64,000 bases of DNA from Apostichopus japonicus (GCF_037975245.1 NC_092578.1:622001-686000); one strand, 5' to 3'. Shown: positions 1-11,643, counted from the first letter of the stretch. Notes: generated by a model from the sequence alone, not told the origin. A program made the numbers and translations.

Positions 1-354
1 TTGTAGTTGACTTATTCCAGTTCCTCCCGCCCTTACACCCTCTCTCCCTCATCCAGAACAGCTCCAAATCATATATCACTTATTCATGCAGTGACTTTAA
101 TAATCCTGATCATCTAGGCATACCTATTGTAAGGATCGTTTCTACAGTACTAACATCCATTCAATCAGTTTGTCTTAGTATTCGACACACTTTATTGCCG
201 TAGCATCTCCCGAATTGGCATTTTACAGCCTCCATCCAAAGATTACGCGAATATTATAGGCTGGTTGTACTCCTCAAATTAAAATCGTCAAGCTATTTAG
301 ATAAACAAATTATTTTGACTCCAGACGAAATGGCATCTCGCCTCTTAAGGTAAT
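1..354. other. Gene-free flank before the first minisatellite
   Basis: Ordinary AT-rich sequence. I see no coding potential, repeat structure or RNA gene. The last few bases begin to resemble the 36-bp unit that follows, so the array edge is gradual. Confidence 0.5.
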
Positions 355-1750
355 CCTTATCATATCTAGGCTGGGATCCGAATGCACCTTATCATAAGTA
401 TGTAGGCTGGGATCCAAATGCACCTTATCATAAGTATATAGGTTGGGATCCGAATGCACCTTATCATAAGTATATAGGTTGGGATCCGAATGCACCTTAT
501 CATAAGTATATAGGTTGGGATCCGAATGCACCTTATCATAAGTATATAGGTTGTGATCCGAATGCACCTTATCATAAGTATATAGGTTGGGATCCGAATG
601 CACCTTATCATAAGTATATAGGTTGGGATCCGAATGCACCTTATCATAAGTATATAGGTTGGGATCCGAATGCACCTTATCATAAGTATATAGGTTGTGA
701 TCCGAATGCACCTTATCATAAGTATATAGGTTGGGATCCGAATGCACCTTATCATAAGTATATAGATTGGGATCCGAATGCACCTTATCATAAGTATATA
801 GATTGGGATCCGAATGCACCTTATCATAAGTATATAGGTTGGGATCCGAATGCACCTTATCATAAGTATATAGGTTGGGATCCGAATGCACCTTATCATA
901 AGTATATAGGTTGGGATCCGAATGCACCTTATCATAAGTATATAGGTTGGGATCCGAATGCACCTTATCATAAGTATATAGGTTGGGATCCGAATGCACC
1001 TTATCATAAGTATATAGATTGGGATCCGAATGCACCTTATCATAAGTATATAGGTTGGGATCCGAATGCACCTTATCATAAGTATATAGGTTGGGATCCG
1101 AATGCACCTTATCATAAGTATATAGGTTGGGATCCGAATGCACCTTATCATAAGTATATAGGTTGGGATCCGAATGCACCTTATCATAAGTATATAGATT
1201 GGGATCCGAATGCACCTTATCATAAGTATATAGGTTGGGATCCGAATGCACCTTATCATAAGTATATAGGTTGGGATCCGAATGCACCTTATCATAAGTA
1301 TATAGGTTGGGATCCGAATGCACCTTATCATAAGTATATAGGTTGGGATCCGAATGCACCTTATCATAAGTATATAGATTGGGATCCGAATGCACCTTAT
1401 CATAAGTATATAGATTGGGATCCGAATGCACCTTATCATAAGTATATAGATTGGGATCCGAATGCACCTTATCATAAGTATATAGGTTGGGATCCGAATG
1501 CACCTTATCATAAGTATATAGGTTGGGATCCGAATGCACCTTATCATAAGTATATAGGTTGGGATCCGAATGCACCTTATCATAAGTATATAGGTTGGGA
1601 TCCGAATGCACCTTATCATAAGTATATAGGTTGGGATCCGAATGCACCTTATCATAAGTATATAGGTTGGGATCCGAATGCACCTTATCATAAGTATATA
1701 GGTTGGGATCCGAATTCTAATCATAAGAATATAGGTTGTGATCCGAATGC
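355..1750. repeat. 36-bp minisatellite, about 38 copies
   Basis: A 36-bp unit is repeated in strict register; the marker GCACCTTATC recurs from 384 to 1680 as 37 full copies, with degenerate copies at both edges. Each unit holds the palindrome GGATCC. Copies differ at only a few sites (GGTTG versus GATTG, TGGGATCC versus TGTGATCC). Because 36 is a multiple of 3, two minus-strand frames stay open through the array, one reading the dodecapeptide HSDPNLYTYDKV again and again. No ATG or upstream exon introduces either frame, so I treat this as a non-coding satellite block. The near identity of the copies suggests recent expansion or ongoing homogenisation. Confidence 0.95.
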
Positions 1751-2110
1751 AGATTCCTTAAAGGTTCGTGTCGGAAGGAGAGCACCGCACGCAATCGAGG
1801 CTTGCTAGGTTTCTTTTATAGGTAATCTAAGTTAAGGTAATATTAAGTTTCTGATAGTGCTTTTCACTGAAATTGAAACCTAAGTTTAGAACAGTCACAT
1901 GTTTTCATCAAAGTAAACAAATGAAATAACAGTAACTTCCATACACATCGCGATACCTACTGCTTCATTTATTAAACAATGTTCTAATTATATTGTATAT
2001 ATTAATATGTTAAATAATATAATATTTAGTACCAGGGGTTTGTTATAACATGTATGCTTCTGTTGTGAGAGCTTCGCTGCCGCTTGTTCTACTTTCGCAA
2101 CTTGTCGTGG
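1751..2110. other. Gene-free spacer
   Basis: AT-rich sequence between the 36-bp array and a G-rich tract. No recognisable feature. Confidence 0.4.
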
Positions 2111-2111
2111 T

Positions 2112-2141
2112 GGGAAGGGGAAGGGGAGGGGAAGGGGGGTG
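2112..2141 (+). other. G-rich tract with G-quadruplex potential
   Basis: At least four runs of three to six G separated by one or two A lie within 30 bases, an arrangement compatible with a G-quadruplex on the plus strand. It stands out in AT-rich surroundings. Confidence 0.5.
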
Positions 2142-2490
2142 GCTGCGGTATTCGATTGTAATCTCACCACTCTGAAAAATGTAATTTCGCAATCTGCCGA
2201 GACGAATAAATATAACTTACTAGTGCATGACTTCCAACCCGGTAAGCACCAAATGGCATTGTATGGATCGCTGTACCGTTGCCATATATACATACCATGA
2301 TGTAAGGGAGAAGTCAGTGACCTTCCATTATGCTACCATCTGCACTCTCAGCTATAGGGTAGGAGAAGCTAGGGCACAGCTTTACACACTACAGCTGCAG
2401 CACGTAGACCGGGCTTCTGGTGCCATATATAACTTGAACAACAGGTGTAGAGCGATAAGTAATAAATCAACCTACAGCATAGACATATGC
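2142..2490. other. Gene-free spacer
   Basis: A 93-codon plus-strand open frame (2227-2508) runs through it, but it resembles nothing I know, has no splice context and extends into the inverted repeat that follows. I do not call it a gene. Confidence 0.35.
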
Positions 2491-2491
2491 A

Positions 2492-2515
2492 CACCATTAC
2501 GTCTGTGAATATAAT

Positions 2516-2577
<62 letters not shown>

Positions 2578-2628
2578 GAACATAAATATATATATATATA
2601 TATATATATATTCACAGAAGTAATGGTA
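2492..2628. repeat. Inverted repeat with TA-dinucleotide core
   Basis: Arms at about 2492-2511 and 2609-2628 are reverse complements at 18 of 20 positions (left arm begins CACCATTACG, right arm ends AGTAATGGTA). Between them lie two TA microsatellite blocks, about 2520-2572 and 2587-2610. The whole unit could extrude as a cruciform. It may be a palindromic MITE-like element whose centre has turned into a microsatellite, or a chance palindrome grown around TA repeats. Confidence 0.75.
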
Positions 2629-2630
2629 GT

Positions 2631-3471
2631 GCGCCACAATTATTTCTCAACCTCTATCGAACCGGCTGAACTTCCTGAAAAGTACAGAAACGACTGACAA
2701 AAGACTTCCCCCAGATAATATTGTGTTTAAGTCAATGCCCTCTTGATTATTCATCCATGACGTCATATTTATCAGAAATTATGATATTCAGACAAAGATG
2801 ACAAACTATAAATTCATAAGCTTCGGTTACAGTCAAAAAACATCTCGATGAAACGGAACATAGCCTAAGAGCATACTTCATTGATTTTTACGACAACTTT
2901 ATCTTTCTGAAATACCCCGAGGAATTCCTTTCTCACTGGTATAAATTTAACAATACCATTTCCTCTCATAGCCTATTGAAAGTTTAATAAAAAAAACTCA
3001 TCATTAACATTAAGCATGCATGAAAATTTCCACATTAGATTACTGCATGACAAGTCAACATCCCTCGTTTATTTCATCTGACATGCTCTTTGGGATTTGA
3101 ATGCGTTAAACGTTACCCTACGGTATTAACTACCAGAAGAAACCCCCATCTCCATGAAGGCACCGTGTCACGCTTCTCCGTGTGCAGCCTAACCAATACC
3201 GAAGAGACCTAACTTCGTCATAGCTTCGACACTTCTTAGCATTCCCGCAGTTCCAAGTATGACATATCCACCAAACCATGTAAATAACTTTTGGAAAAAG
3301 GGTACAATTAAAAAGTCATAACTCAAATCATTTTACGATGAAGCCAAAAACAGATCCACACAGCTGCGGTTGGTAAATGGTAAATTATGTTGCCCGAAAA
3401 AGATACTTCAAATACAGAGAGAGAGTTAAGGTTTGTAAAATATTGCCAGGAGAGGTATTTTTAACGACTAT
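2631..3471. other. Gene-free stretch
   Basis: AT-rich DNA with one perfect TGACGTCA palindrome at 2758-2765. No gene, tandem repeat or RNA is recognisable. Confidence 0.4.
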
Positions 3472-3774
3472 ATGAATCACAGGCCTCTTCTGAAGTACCA
3501 TATTGACTTGACAAGAAGCGTCGGACATGGTAGGTACACCAATGGGACAATTATAAAGTTATTTACTGGGACTGAGGAGGGGGTCTTTATGACGTTAGAT
3601 ACAAGATATCTTGAAGAGAGCAAATTCAAATTACTTTCGAAATTGTTTCCTACTTGTAAACAAATGTATCGCTTTTCTCGAAATTCTTGGGGAGATATTA
3701 TTCTTCATGTCGCTTCTGTACTATTTGTCAATCTTGCTCACGCTTCGGTAAGAGAAAGTGAATTCGAATGGTGA
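3472..3774 (+). CDS. Candidate exon or short ORF, unrecognised
   Basis: An open frame of 100 residues starts with ATG. Its composition looks protein-like, with Trp, Cys and charged residues spread along it, and it includes the stretch FSRNSWGDIILHVASVLF. A GTAAGA donor-like site at 3748 and an ACAG at about 3480-3483 could bound an exon of roughly 264 bases. I recognise no domain or family. No second exon could be linked, and a frame this long can arise by chance in this much DNA. It could also be part of an old transposon. Confidence 0.15.
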   Translation: MNHRPLLKYHIDLTRSVGHGRYTNGTIIKLFTGTEEGVFMTLDTRYLEESKFKLLSKLFPTCKQMYRFSRNSWGDIILHVASVLFVNLAHASVRESEFEW

Positions 3775-3777
3775 ACA

Positions 3778-4699
3778 ATCAATAGGCTATGAACATTTTG
3801 TATCAGAGAGAGGAATGAAAACATTAATCTTAAAGAAATTAATACAAACTGTTAGCAGTTTAAAGGAATCTTCTTTTTTATTGATAGATTATTTTTAGTG
3901 AACGATCTTCTCGATTTGTGTTTGATTCGATTTTGATTATGTTAAGCCAAACCATACAGAGATTAACAAATATGATGCATCCTCGTGTCTGTAGCATGTG
4001 ACCTGGACTGGAAGTGTGACATGCGCATGCGCTCTTGGAAATAAGAACCAACTTATACCAAATAACAGTCAGAGAGCAGGGATCACAAGGAGCCAGACAA
4101 AACTAACAGAATATTATAATTTATTTGAATATTTTTATTTATTTAGAATATTATAATATTAGAGCAAATCTCAAATCATTCTTTTCATTTGTATTTTGTA
4201 TTTTTTTATATTTTCTTGTTCCATTTCTTTTCTGTCTACGATGTAAACTGAGACATCCACGTATGTATTCTTGACCAATCAAACGTCTCCTCGTGACGTG
4301 AAATATTAGCGTCTAGGCCTAGTTCTATCTTCAAGATGGCGACTGTGAAAACCTCTCCATAATCAAGTAGACTCCTAGGACGTTGCTACCAGATACCCTC
4401 TCATATGCAGCTTGACTTTGATTCAAAGGAACGCATCTAACCAAAATATGGAAGATGCTTGCATTTAACTTGTAAACGATGCCGAGCGCTTGTCATATAT
4501 CATGGTTTCAGGTATGTGATAACGTAATCAGGAGTCCTAGATTTATCCAAGGTCATATACAACGCTTCTTAACATTGACTATCATAGTCAGTTATTTTTA
4601 CTTTTTATCGAAGGATCAAGGTTAAAGAGTACGACAGCCAAGTTAGGAATCTTAATACTTCCAGCACGGTACTAATAAATGAGGGCGCCAACATAGGAA
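3778..4699. other. Stretch with promoter-like motifs, no proven gene
   Basis: Contains an NRF1-type palindrome, a YY1-type AAGATGGCG and a strong GTATGT donor-like site at 4512, annotated separately as a candidate promoter. No open frame continues from them. Confidence 0.35.
4022..4341 (+). promoter_or_regulatory. Candidate housekeeping-type promoter
   Basis: TGCGCATGCGC (4022-4032) matches the NRF1 consensus, TGACGTGA near 4294 resembles a half CRE, and AAGATGGCG (4333-4341) matches the YY1 site often found around housekeeping start sites. A CAG|GTATGT donor-like junction follows at 4511/4512. The ATG in the YY1 site opens only eight codons, so if this is transcribed the first exon is non-coding. 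This is an inference from motif order only. Confidence 0.2.
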
Positions 4700-4827
4700 A
4701 CATTCATTCATTCATACCATGACAGATATAATTATTGTTTTAATAAATTATTTAATACTATTGGAGGTTGAATGAATGAATAAAACATAAAATGAATGAA
4801 AAGTGAATGAAAGAATGAACATGAATG
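4700..4827. repeat. GAAT/ATTC-rich simple repeat, partly inverted
   Basis: CATTCATTCATTCATACC at about 4701 and GGTTGAATGAATGAATA near 4767 form an inverted pair, followed by scattered GAATGAA motifs to 4827. Cryptically simple sequence. Confidence 0.6.
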
Positions 4828-5094
4828 CCCAATCGTTGACTACCTCCGTAATTTATGCAATGATATTATCATTTAATTAATTTTGTTGAGGAGGATGTGA
4901 TCATGTTGTCTACATACACTTCATTCAGTGTATACCGGTATCTTAATATGATCCAAAAAACAATACGCGCGGCAGAATTGTGATCTTGGAATTATATTTT
5001 CATGATCCTGCAACCGTGCACGGATTCCGTTCTATAGTCTACGGAAACGTTACGGTGCTGTCAAAATCTTTCTCTGCAATTTTGTTGCAATTTA
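4828..5094. other. Gene-free spacer
   Basis: AT-rich sequence with nothing recognisable. Confidence 0.35.
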
Positions 5095-5310
5095 TCTTTT
5101 TGCTGCAATATGTTGAAAATATAACATTCTGATTCATGGGAGTGTAATTAAATATTTTCTTGCAAAATGTTGAAAATGACGAGATTAATGAAGTGATCAC
5201 TTTATCATTTTGCTACAAACTTTTGAAATGATAACTTTCAGAGAATAATCTTTAATTCTGTTCCAAAATGTTGAAATAGGTTAAGTGATCAGTTTTTCAT
5301 TTTGCTGCGA
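5095..5310. repeat. Degenerate tandem repeat, about 40-60 bp
   Basis: Variants of TTTTGCTGCAAAATGTTGAAA recur near 5097, 5154, 5205, 5256 and 5298, clearly related but strongly diverged. This is an old tandem array that is losing its register. Confidence 0.5.
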
Positions 5311-6045
5311 AACCTTACATTCATGACATTTGTTATTATTTTGGTATCTTGCAGCAAAATGTTTTATATTTAAGGAATTCGTCATTTTATTGCAAATTGT
5401 TAACATAATATCTCAACAACTAATTTATTTTCGCAAAAACCACGTTACTATATTTACAGAAGATTTTGACATTTTGACGGCGCTTTCAAGTTTCCATAAT
5501 GATCAGATAAATGCCCGATCTTCATGAATGATAGTGAATATCGACCGGTTTCACCATAAACCAGGTCAAATTTCTGAATATTTGACTTCATCGTTGTCAA
5601 TTTCCACGCGTACAGTATGCCTACCAAGGGAAGGATGTCTTCCAGCCTGTCAATGCATGGTAAAGTACTCCGCTTAACCACCAACTTAATCGTTTATTAA
5701 CGGTTGGTTGAATAACCATTCAATATGATTGTTTTGTGACGTCACCTAAATACAGACATAGGCTATATCTAATATGCTAATCTATTCATTATAACGTCAA
5801 AACGATTTTTGTGTAACCGAAATTTCAGATGAACGCTATACTCCCTGCATATTTAGATATAATATGAAAAGTTGTAAACACATTTTCTTCCGTTCCACAT
5901 AAACCTTTCTTATTTTCGACAGTATGACAGTAACGTATATAAAACGGGCCTATATAAGAAGCGCGGAAGGACACTACTTATCAAAGTCTTTGTTCCAATT
6001 CTGCCCTCGTGTCAGTTTGTCTATTTCACTAATTGATGGAAATCA
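5311..6045. other. Gene-free stretch
   Basis: Holds one TGACGTCA palindrome (5737-5744). Short open frames on both strands near 5330-5680 resemble nothing known. Confidence 0.35.
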
Positions 6046-6108
6046 CCGACAACAACACACACGCAAATATACACTTACACACACGCACAAACACAACACA
6101 ACACCCAA
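6046..6108. repeat. CA-rich simple sequence
   Basis: Runs of ACAC, ACACGC and ACAACACA. Interrupted microsatellite. Confidence 0.6.
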
Positions 6109-6838
6109 GAATTAATTATTACCTTATATGCCTGACTTCAACCAGAACTTGTCAAGGATAAAATGATATTTTTATTGATTGCTAAATTCAGCCATTATTA
6201 AATGTATATCATCTGTATAGAAATATTGTCATTTATAAATCAATATGCCTAGTACATATTGCCCTTTGTAACTATATAGAGAGACATGTGTAAAGGAATT
6301 CCATTTGGGTATACTGGGAATCGTTTTAGGTAAAAAATTAACATAAATTGTGAAAGGATAAGATTAACGATATGATCTCCAAACTACACTGACTACATCA
6401 TGGGAATGCTCAACATGCTCTAATGGATGCCATTAACAATGTAAAACCTTTCTTCTTATCTTGTTCTATTTCTTGACTCTTCTCCTGTTTTGATATTGAC
6501 ACAGCTATTAATTAATATAAACCTCTAATGAACTGTAGCATAATAAGGAATTATTTACGGTACTTTTCATCTTTTCTCCTTCATATTTGGTGTCGACATC
6601 GAAGATGTATTAACAATGTACAGTCAACTTGGATTATATGTTGTGTTATCTAGGTTGTTCCATCAGCAGTGGCGCCCCTGCAAATTATGCTGGGGTATGA
6701 GAGGGGTATTATACATTTAGTTTCATGACTGTAGGGCAAATTCTTTTCACCGAGGCAACTTAAAATTAAGGGTTTATATAACTTTTTAGTCTGCAAGGAG
6801 ATACAGCATATGCACATGAGTGGTGGCAGTTTAAATAA
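6109..6838. other. Gene-free stretch with a possible hAT-like terminus
   Basis: AT-rich. Near 6668 the string CAGTGGCGCCCCTGC resembles ends of some hAT-superfamily elements, but no partner end or duplicated target was found. Nothing else stands out. Confidence 0.3.
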
Positions 6839-7131
6839 CTGTGGCGTTTCCCACTAATGACACCACTGCCTATCACGTGTTCATGCATGATGCTTGAACG
6901 ATATTATACTATCATGCCAACGCGCCGTTTGGGAGTAAATCCGAATCGCACCTAACAACATACATACACGTTTAGGAGTGGACTATCGGGTCATTTTCAT
7001 GAAGAAAAACTGTAGCGTGTCTCCTATCCCACTAATGGCACCATTGTATATCACGCACAAGTGAATGAACGTTGAATGATTTTAATCTGCCATGCCAACG
7101 CGTATAGTTGGGAAGTTTCGCAATCACACAA
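6839..7131. repeat. Diverged direct duplication, offset about 171 bp
   Basis: Two segments, from about 6839 and 7011, share the order CCCACTAATG, CACCA, ATATCACG-like, GAACG and CATGCCAACGCG with substitutions and small indels. An old two-copy tandem duplication. Confidence 0.65.
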
Positions 7132-8418
7132 TACGTCACTAAGTAATCATGACCGTTCCGCTAATAGTGTTATTTCGATTGTTGAGCTCATTCTATGATA
7201 TCATGGGGTCTTATTTATCTATGTACTCAAATGTCTATGATTGTACTGTATATCTCGTGTTAATTTCACCTGCTTCCTTTCTAATGTGTCAAAAACCTTT
7301 CTCGTTTTCTAGTTTAAGTTGCAAAATCATGTCGAAGTGATGTAGATTAATCGATTTCATACATAGATAACATATTTTCAGCCTAACTCTGATAATTCGA
7401 ACCTCGGTAAATGGACAGCTCTCATAATTTAAACCCTTATCACTACATATACAGAATGTCATAAAGATATTTATATCCACATAATGAACCGCTAATATCT
7501 GAGAAACATCTAATTCATCTACGCATCTCTCCTCTTTAGGCACGCACGATTCGGTGTCTTGCGACCTCGTTATCCCTTATCTTAGTCTCTGTCATTTGAT
7601 TGTATATAGATATTTGTTCTTACATGTGCTCTACAACATCACGTGTAATTTCCATGCCCAATTAGGTCCATCAATCTTTCGGATTGGATTCGCGGCTTTT
7701 AAAGTGGATCGATATAAGACGTCACTCTAAGAAATGATAACCGTAATTGTCAAGTTTATCTTTGGGATTTATTGCTTAATTTTCACATATTACGACATTT
7801 TATTGCAATGCCTGTACACATTATTATAGGCGATAGGTGACTGATTTTCTGTGTAGTATCTGCGGGTGTTCATAACCCAATAATCTTACAAAAATAAGAC
7901 TTCGAGACTTCGAAAGTGTTAGCCATTATTTGTACATTCACATTCGTTGGTTGCGTTCCGATGCTAACCTTAGCAAACCGTATTTCAATTCACATTACAA
8001 CATTCACTCAGTATATCTTCTGTATTGACGTATGAACGATATCAATAAAATAGTTCCTCACTACATTTACAAAAGCGAAGAAGGCGAAAAACATAGGTGG
8101 CATTAATTTTTGTGAATGAGATTAATAAGTTTATCAATATGCAAATTATTATTAAATACAGTATCTCGCCAAGTAGCTCGAAGATACCTATTGATGGATG
8201 TCCCCATCACCCTTATATCCTCCTGTAACAGATATAGAAACCTACATACAGTATGGCACTGAAGAGAGCCTGGTCCTTTAATATTCACTTTTCACTTTTG
8301 GACAATTGAAGTCACAGCTTATGAGCTATTTAAAGCGGAGGAATGATTGATGGACTGTTGTAGTGAAGATTGAACTCCAATCAAGAATGCGCCAGAAATA
8401 GTACAGTCGAGATATTAT
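7132..8418. other. Gene-free stretch
   Basis: Several open frames of 60-85 codons occur (7149-7340 plus, 7289-7543 minus, 8103-8288 minus). None resembles a known protein and they overlap on opposite strands, so I read them as chance. Confidence 0.35.
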
Positions 8419-8431
8419 CCCCCCCCCCCCC
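8419..8431 (+). repeat. Poly-C run of 13
   Basis: Uninterrupted cytosines followed by CACCACC. One of thirteen such G or C runs in the window. Confidence 0.9.
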
Positions 8432-9107
8432 ACCACCGGCATGGATTTGCACACGTGCCATAAGTGTCTGTCTCCGACATTCATCTGCAATCTGTTCATT
8501 CACAGGACATGTTGAAATTAGATTAGAAATTAAAGTACTTGCTTGTAATAAGTTGTACTCCGTTTGTAACATTAAACGTGTAGTGTAAACTAAAGTAGAT
8601 GGGTAAGCGGGAGAGTGCATATTTATCGATTTTTTTTTTTAGAGAGATTATCTTAATATGAGGGAGTTTTTACAGGAGTTTTGTTATCCATTAAAAGCAA
8701 GGTGAGAGTATAGAATTATAATAAAGAATAAATAAGAAATGTTTGTGGCCAATTCTATTTCCTCAGACTCTCTCTGTCTCTGTTTGCTTGTCCCTTGTTT
8801 GTTGTGAGACATTAGTTACGTGAGGAGGAGAGAAGCAAATGGTTTATCTGACGGATACATTATTTCATTTCAAAAGTGTTAGAGAGCGAAGCATACAGAG
8901 AGGTGCGGCAGGGTCCCACACGATTACATTGTTGTGCTAGTCGCTGCCAGTGTTGGACATCAGTATATACCTTTTAACATTGTTGCTACATTGTTTTTAA
9001 TCGTAAAGGATGTGATGTTATCGTCCCATACACTGTCCCATTTTCCAAAAGCCGAACAATTTCAGACAACGTGTATCATCCACTAATGAACTAATATTTG
9101 GGTTCAT
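8432..9107. other. Gene-free spacer
   Basis: Contains a T run near 8631-8641 and an AG/CT-rich patch near 8760. No gene. Confidence 0.35.
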
Positions 9108-9196
9108 ACATAATGCATGTGTGTATATGTGTGTATGTATAAATATGTGTATGTATGTATTTTTTTATGAATGTGTGTTTTTATGTATGTAAGTTC
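9108..9196. repeat. TGTG/TGTA simple repeat
   Basis: Interrupted TGTA and TGTG motifs form an imperfect microsatellite. The matching minus-strand frame of His, Thr and Tyr residues is an artefact of it. Confidence 0.7.
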
Positions 9197-9990
9197 ATAT
9201 TTCTTGAGCCCGGATGCCAAGTACCCGCTGGTACTCTGTGAGTGCATTGAGTTAATCACCGGTGTCTTCTGCTCTGTTACTGAGATACAGGCTTTTTTAT
9301 GATACCACGCAATTTTTATCTCCAGTGTACTCATGCTGAGTTGAAATTTTCATCTGAGTTTAAGTTGTTATTATTAAAAAAACAAAACTATAAAGAACTC
9401 TATAACGCACAAAATGAGGCAAATATTTAGTATGAATCATAAAATGTTAGAATGATATATCTAAAATGTGTATATTTAAATCTTTATCTTCAAATGTTGT
9501 TTTTAAAATATTCTATGATATTTTTTATATCTAAAACGTTCTAATCCTTTGCAAACCGGGCAATAATAATTCCCTCCAAGCACTATAAACATAAAAACAG
9601 TTATGCGTTCCATATATTATACAGGAAATAAACTAATGTGAGAAAGATTATAAATAATTCAAATGATAGATTTATTACTTCATTTAGCAGTAAGACATAA
9701 AATAAGATTAAAATTTGAATTAACATTTAACAAACTATACCGGAGGCAATCTGATGATGATATTATTCCGCGGAAGTCATTTCAGCTAAGGGTTACGATC
9801 TAAAATGTATAGTATCAGCGAGGATAACTCATCATACATGGTAAATCGTATCGAGATGATAGATAAGTCATGTGATCTCTTTGGATGTGGTCTACAATTT
9901 GACCGTATCTAACGATATACTCAAACAGTTGATCAAACTTTGTTTTCATATTGTACTAATAAGTGAAAGATTAATTATTTCTTAGGAGAG
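9197..9990. other. Gene-free AT-rich stretch
   Basis: Very AT-rich. I see no coding frame or repeat of note. Confidence 0.35.
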
Positions 9991-10194
9991 AGGGGATGGG
10001 ATTGGGGGGGGGGGATGGGGGAGTGACATTAGATACCAAAGTTACGCCCGAAATAGCGGTACAAAAGTATATATCAAAATAAAGAATAACCGTACAAAAG
10101 TTTTCTGTTATTTACCTAATTTTGAGCAAAATTCTGTTTGTAGCCACTTTTTTAGTGCCAAAATAAAATTCAGAAGTGGCGGGGGGGGGGGGGG
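9991..10194 (+). repeat. Two G-rich tracts (G11 and G14)
   Basis: GGGGATGGG followed by eleven G at 10004-10014, and fourteen G at 10181-10194. The sequence between them is AT-rich and holds duplicated phrases about accessory AAAGT-type words, but no gene. Confidence 0.7.
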
Positions 10195-10721
10195 CTCTCT
10201 CTGGAATTGTGCACCTGGTTAATCACATGTGAAAAGGACACTGGAAAACCTACTAGTAATGACCAGCCGAGCTTATGATGTACATTACAATGGCAGCCTT
10301 GATGTGGCGTAGCAGAAACTCATCTGAAGAGGCTGTTATGTAAACGGGTTCGTTCTATGTGACGTCATATTGACCTAGTTTGAATTGACTTTACAATGTT
10401 GGTTTACTTATCGCAAATATATCAACCACTGAACCAATCACAGAGCACGTATAATCATTCCAAATCTTTATTGCCTAAAATCTACAGTTCATGATACATG
10501 TCCCCTCTCTACAAATTGCACTGTCCTACTTTGTTGCTACTCATAAAGCCTGATTTCCTGCTCCTTCATGGGTCCTCTAATTGTGGATTTATGAGGGATG
10601 GGGGCGGCTGCTTGAAATGAATCCTGCCCCTTCGCCTTATCCCTCAGGCTCTCATTTAAGTTCATGAAGAGTATTGATTTCTCGGATGTCTTATGCTTAT
10701 CTTGATTGACTCAAACGATGA
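10195..10721. other. Gene-free spacer
   Basis: Holds a TGACGTCA palindrome at 10360-10367. Nothing else recognised. Confidence 0.35.
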
Positions 10722-10772
10722 TGGGAGAGGGAGATGGGTATGGGGAGGGTTGGGTGAGGGTGGGGTGAGGGT
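10722..10772 (+). other. G-rich tract with G-quadruplex potential
   Basis: Eight or more runs of three or four G separated by short A/T spacers within 50 bases. Confidence 0.55.
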
Positions 10773-11246
10773 TCATATGAAAAAGTATAAACAGCCAAAT
10801 TATACCTGCAAGTCATGACGAAAAGAAATACTATGAAAAGAAGCATAAATAAATATTGTACGTATACCGGTTCCGCAATATGGTATGATATTACCTATTG
10901 TTAATATGGAGATCTTCATACAGAATCTGTTATCTCTAAACTCATGGTGTGTTAATTGAACACGATGTACGCTGCACTATATAGGCAGCTGTTCATGGTT
11001 GATTTAATGGTAACATGTACTTTGTTGTATTGTTTTGCGGTAAAATATTGATTCTTTCTTGCAAATGGCGAACGAGCAAATTGTTTGTTCTTTTACCGCA
11101 ACGCAAATAACCGATGTTTATTAATGAAATCGTGCGTGGATTGACTTCACCCTCAAAAAAAGTATAAAACAAGTAAATATGAGGCGTCGTATAAGACAGT
11201 GAATGCTTGGTCGTCGTTCCTTTTTTCAACTGTCAGAAAATTTAAG
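10773..11246. other. Gene-free spacer
   Basis: A 78-codon minus-strand frame (10993-11229) is unrecognised and has no splice or promoter support. Confidence 0.35.
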
Positions 11247-11626
11247 TATAGCCTACATATGATAAACCGTTTAGGCATGATAGCCCTACCAGGATCCGCC
11301 TACATATGAAGAACCGCTTAGGCTCAGTATAGCCCTATCAGGATCCGCCTACATATGATAAACCGCCCGTTTAGGCTGTATAGCCCTATCAGGCTCCGTC
11401 TACATATGATAAACCGTTTAGGCATGATAGCCCTATCAGGCTCCGTCTACATATGATAAACCGTTTAGGCATGATAGCCCTATCAGAATCCGCCTACATA
11501 TGAAGAACCGCTTAGGCTCAGTATAGCCCTATCAGGATCCGCCTACATATGATAAACCGCCCGTTTAGGCTGTATAGCCCTATCAGGCTCCGTCCACATA
11601 TGATAAACCGAGCCCTATCAGGGGAT
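11247..11626. repeat. 47/49/51-bp tandem repeat with higher-order structure
   Basis: Eight units share CTACATATGA, AACCG, TTAGGC and TAGCCCTATCAGG. Three length classes (47, 49 and 51 bp) occur in the order A-B-C-A, then A-B-C followed by a shortened unit, so a block of about 195 bp has itself been duplicated. The last unit is cut short and runs directly into a tRNA T-arm-like sequence. Confidence 0.9.
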
Positions 11627-11643
11627 CCGGGTTTGAATCCCGG
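11627..11643 (+). other. tRNA T-arm / B-box-like sequence
   Basis: CCGGG, loop TTTGAAT and CCCGG form a perfect 5-bp stem with a 7-base loop. GGTTTGAATCC fits the RNA polymerase III B-box pattern apart from one base, and GC-rich TGGGGGCTCT follows where an acceptor strand would lie. No A box or matching 5' acceptor strand is visible upstream, where the tandem repeat lies. It could be the 3' half of a tRNA relic, the tRNA-like part of a SINE, or coincidence. Confidence 0.4.

Noticed and set aside
310-1724. Two minus-strand frames of over 450 codons with a 12-residue repeat
   Set aside because: They exist only because the 36-bp unit is divisible by three and free of stops in two frames. There is no ATG entry, promoter or non-repeat domain.
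4336-4362. Coding start at AAGATGGCG
   Set aside because: The frame ends after eight codons, so the motif is kept only as a possible YY1 site.
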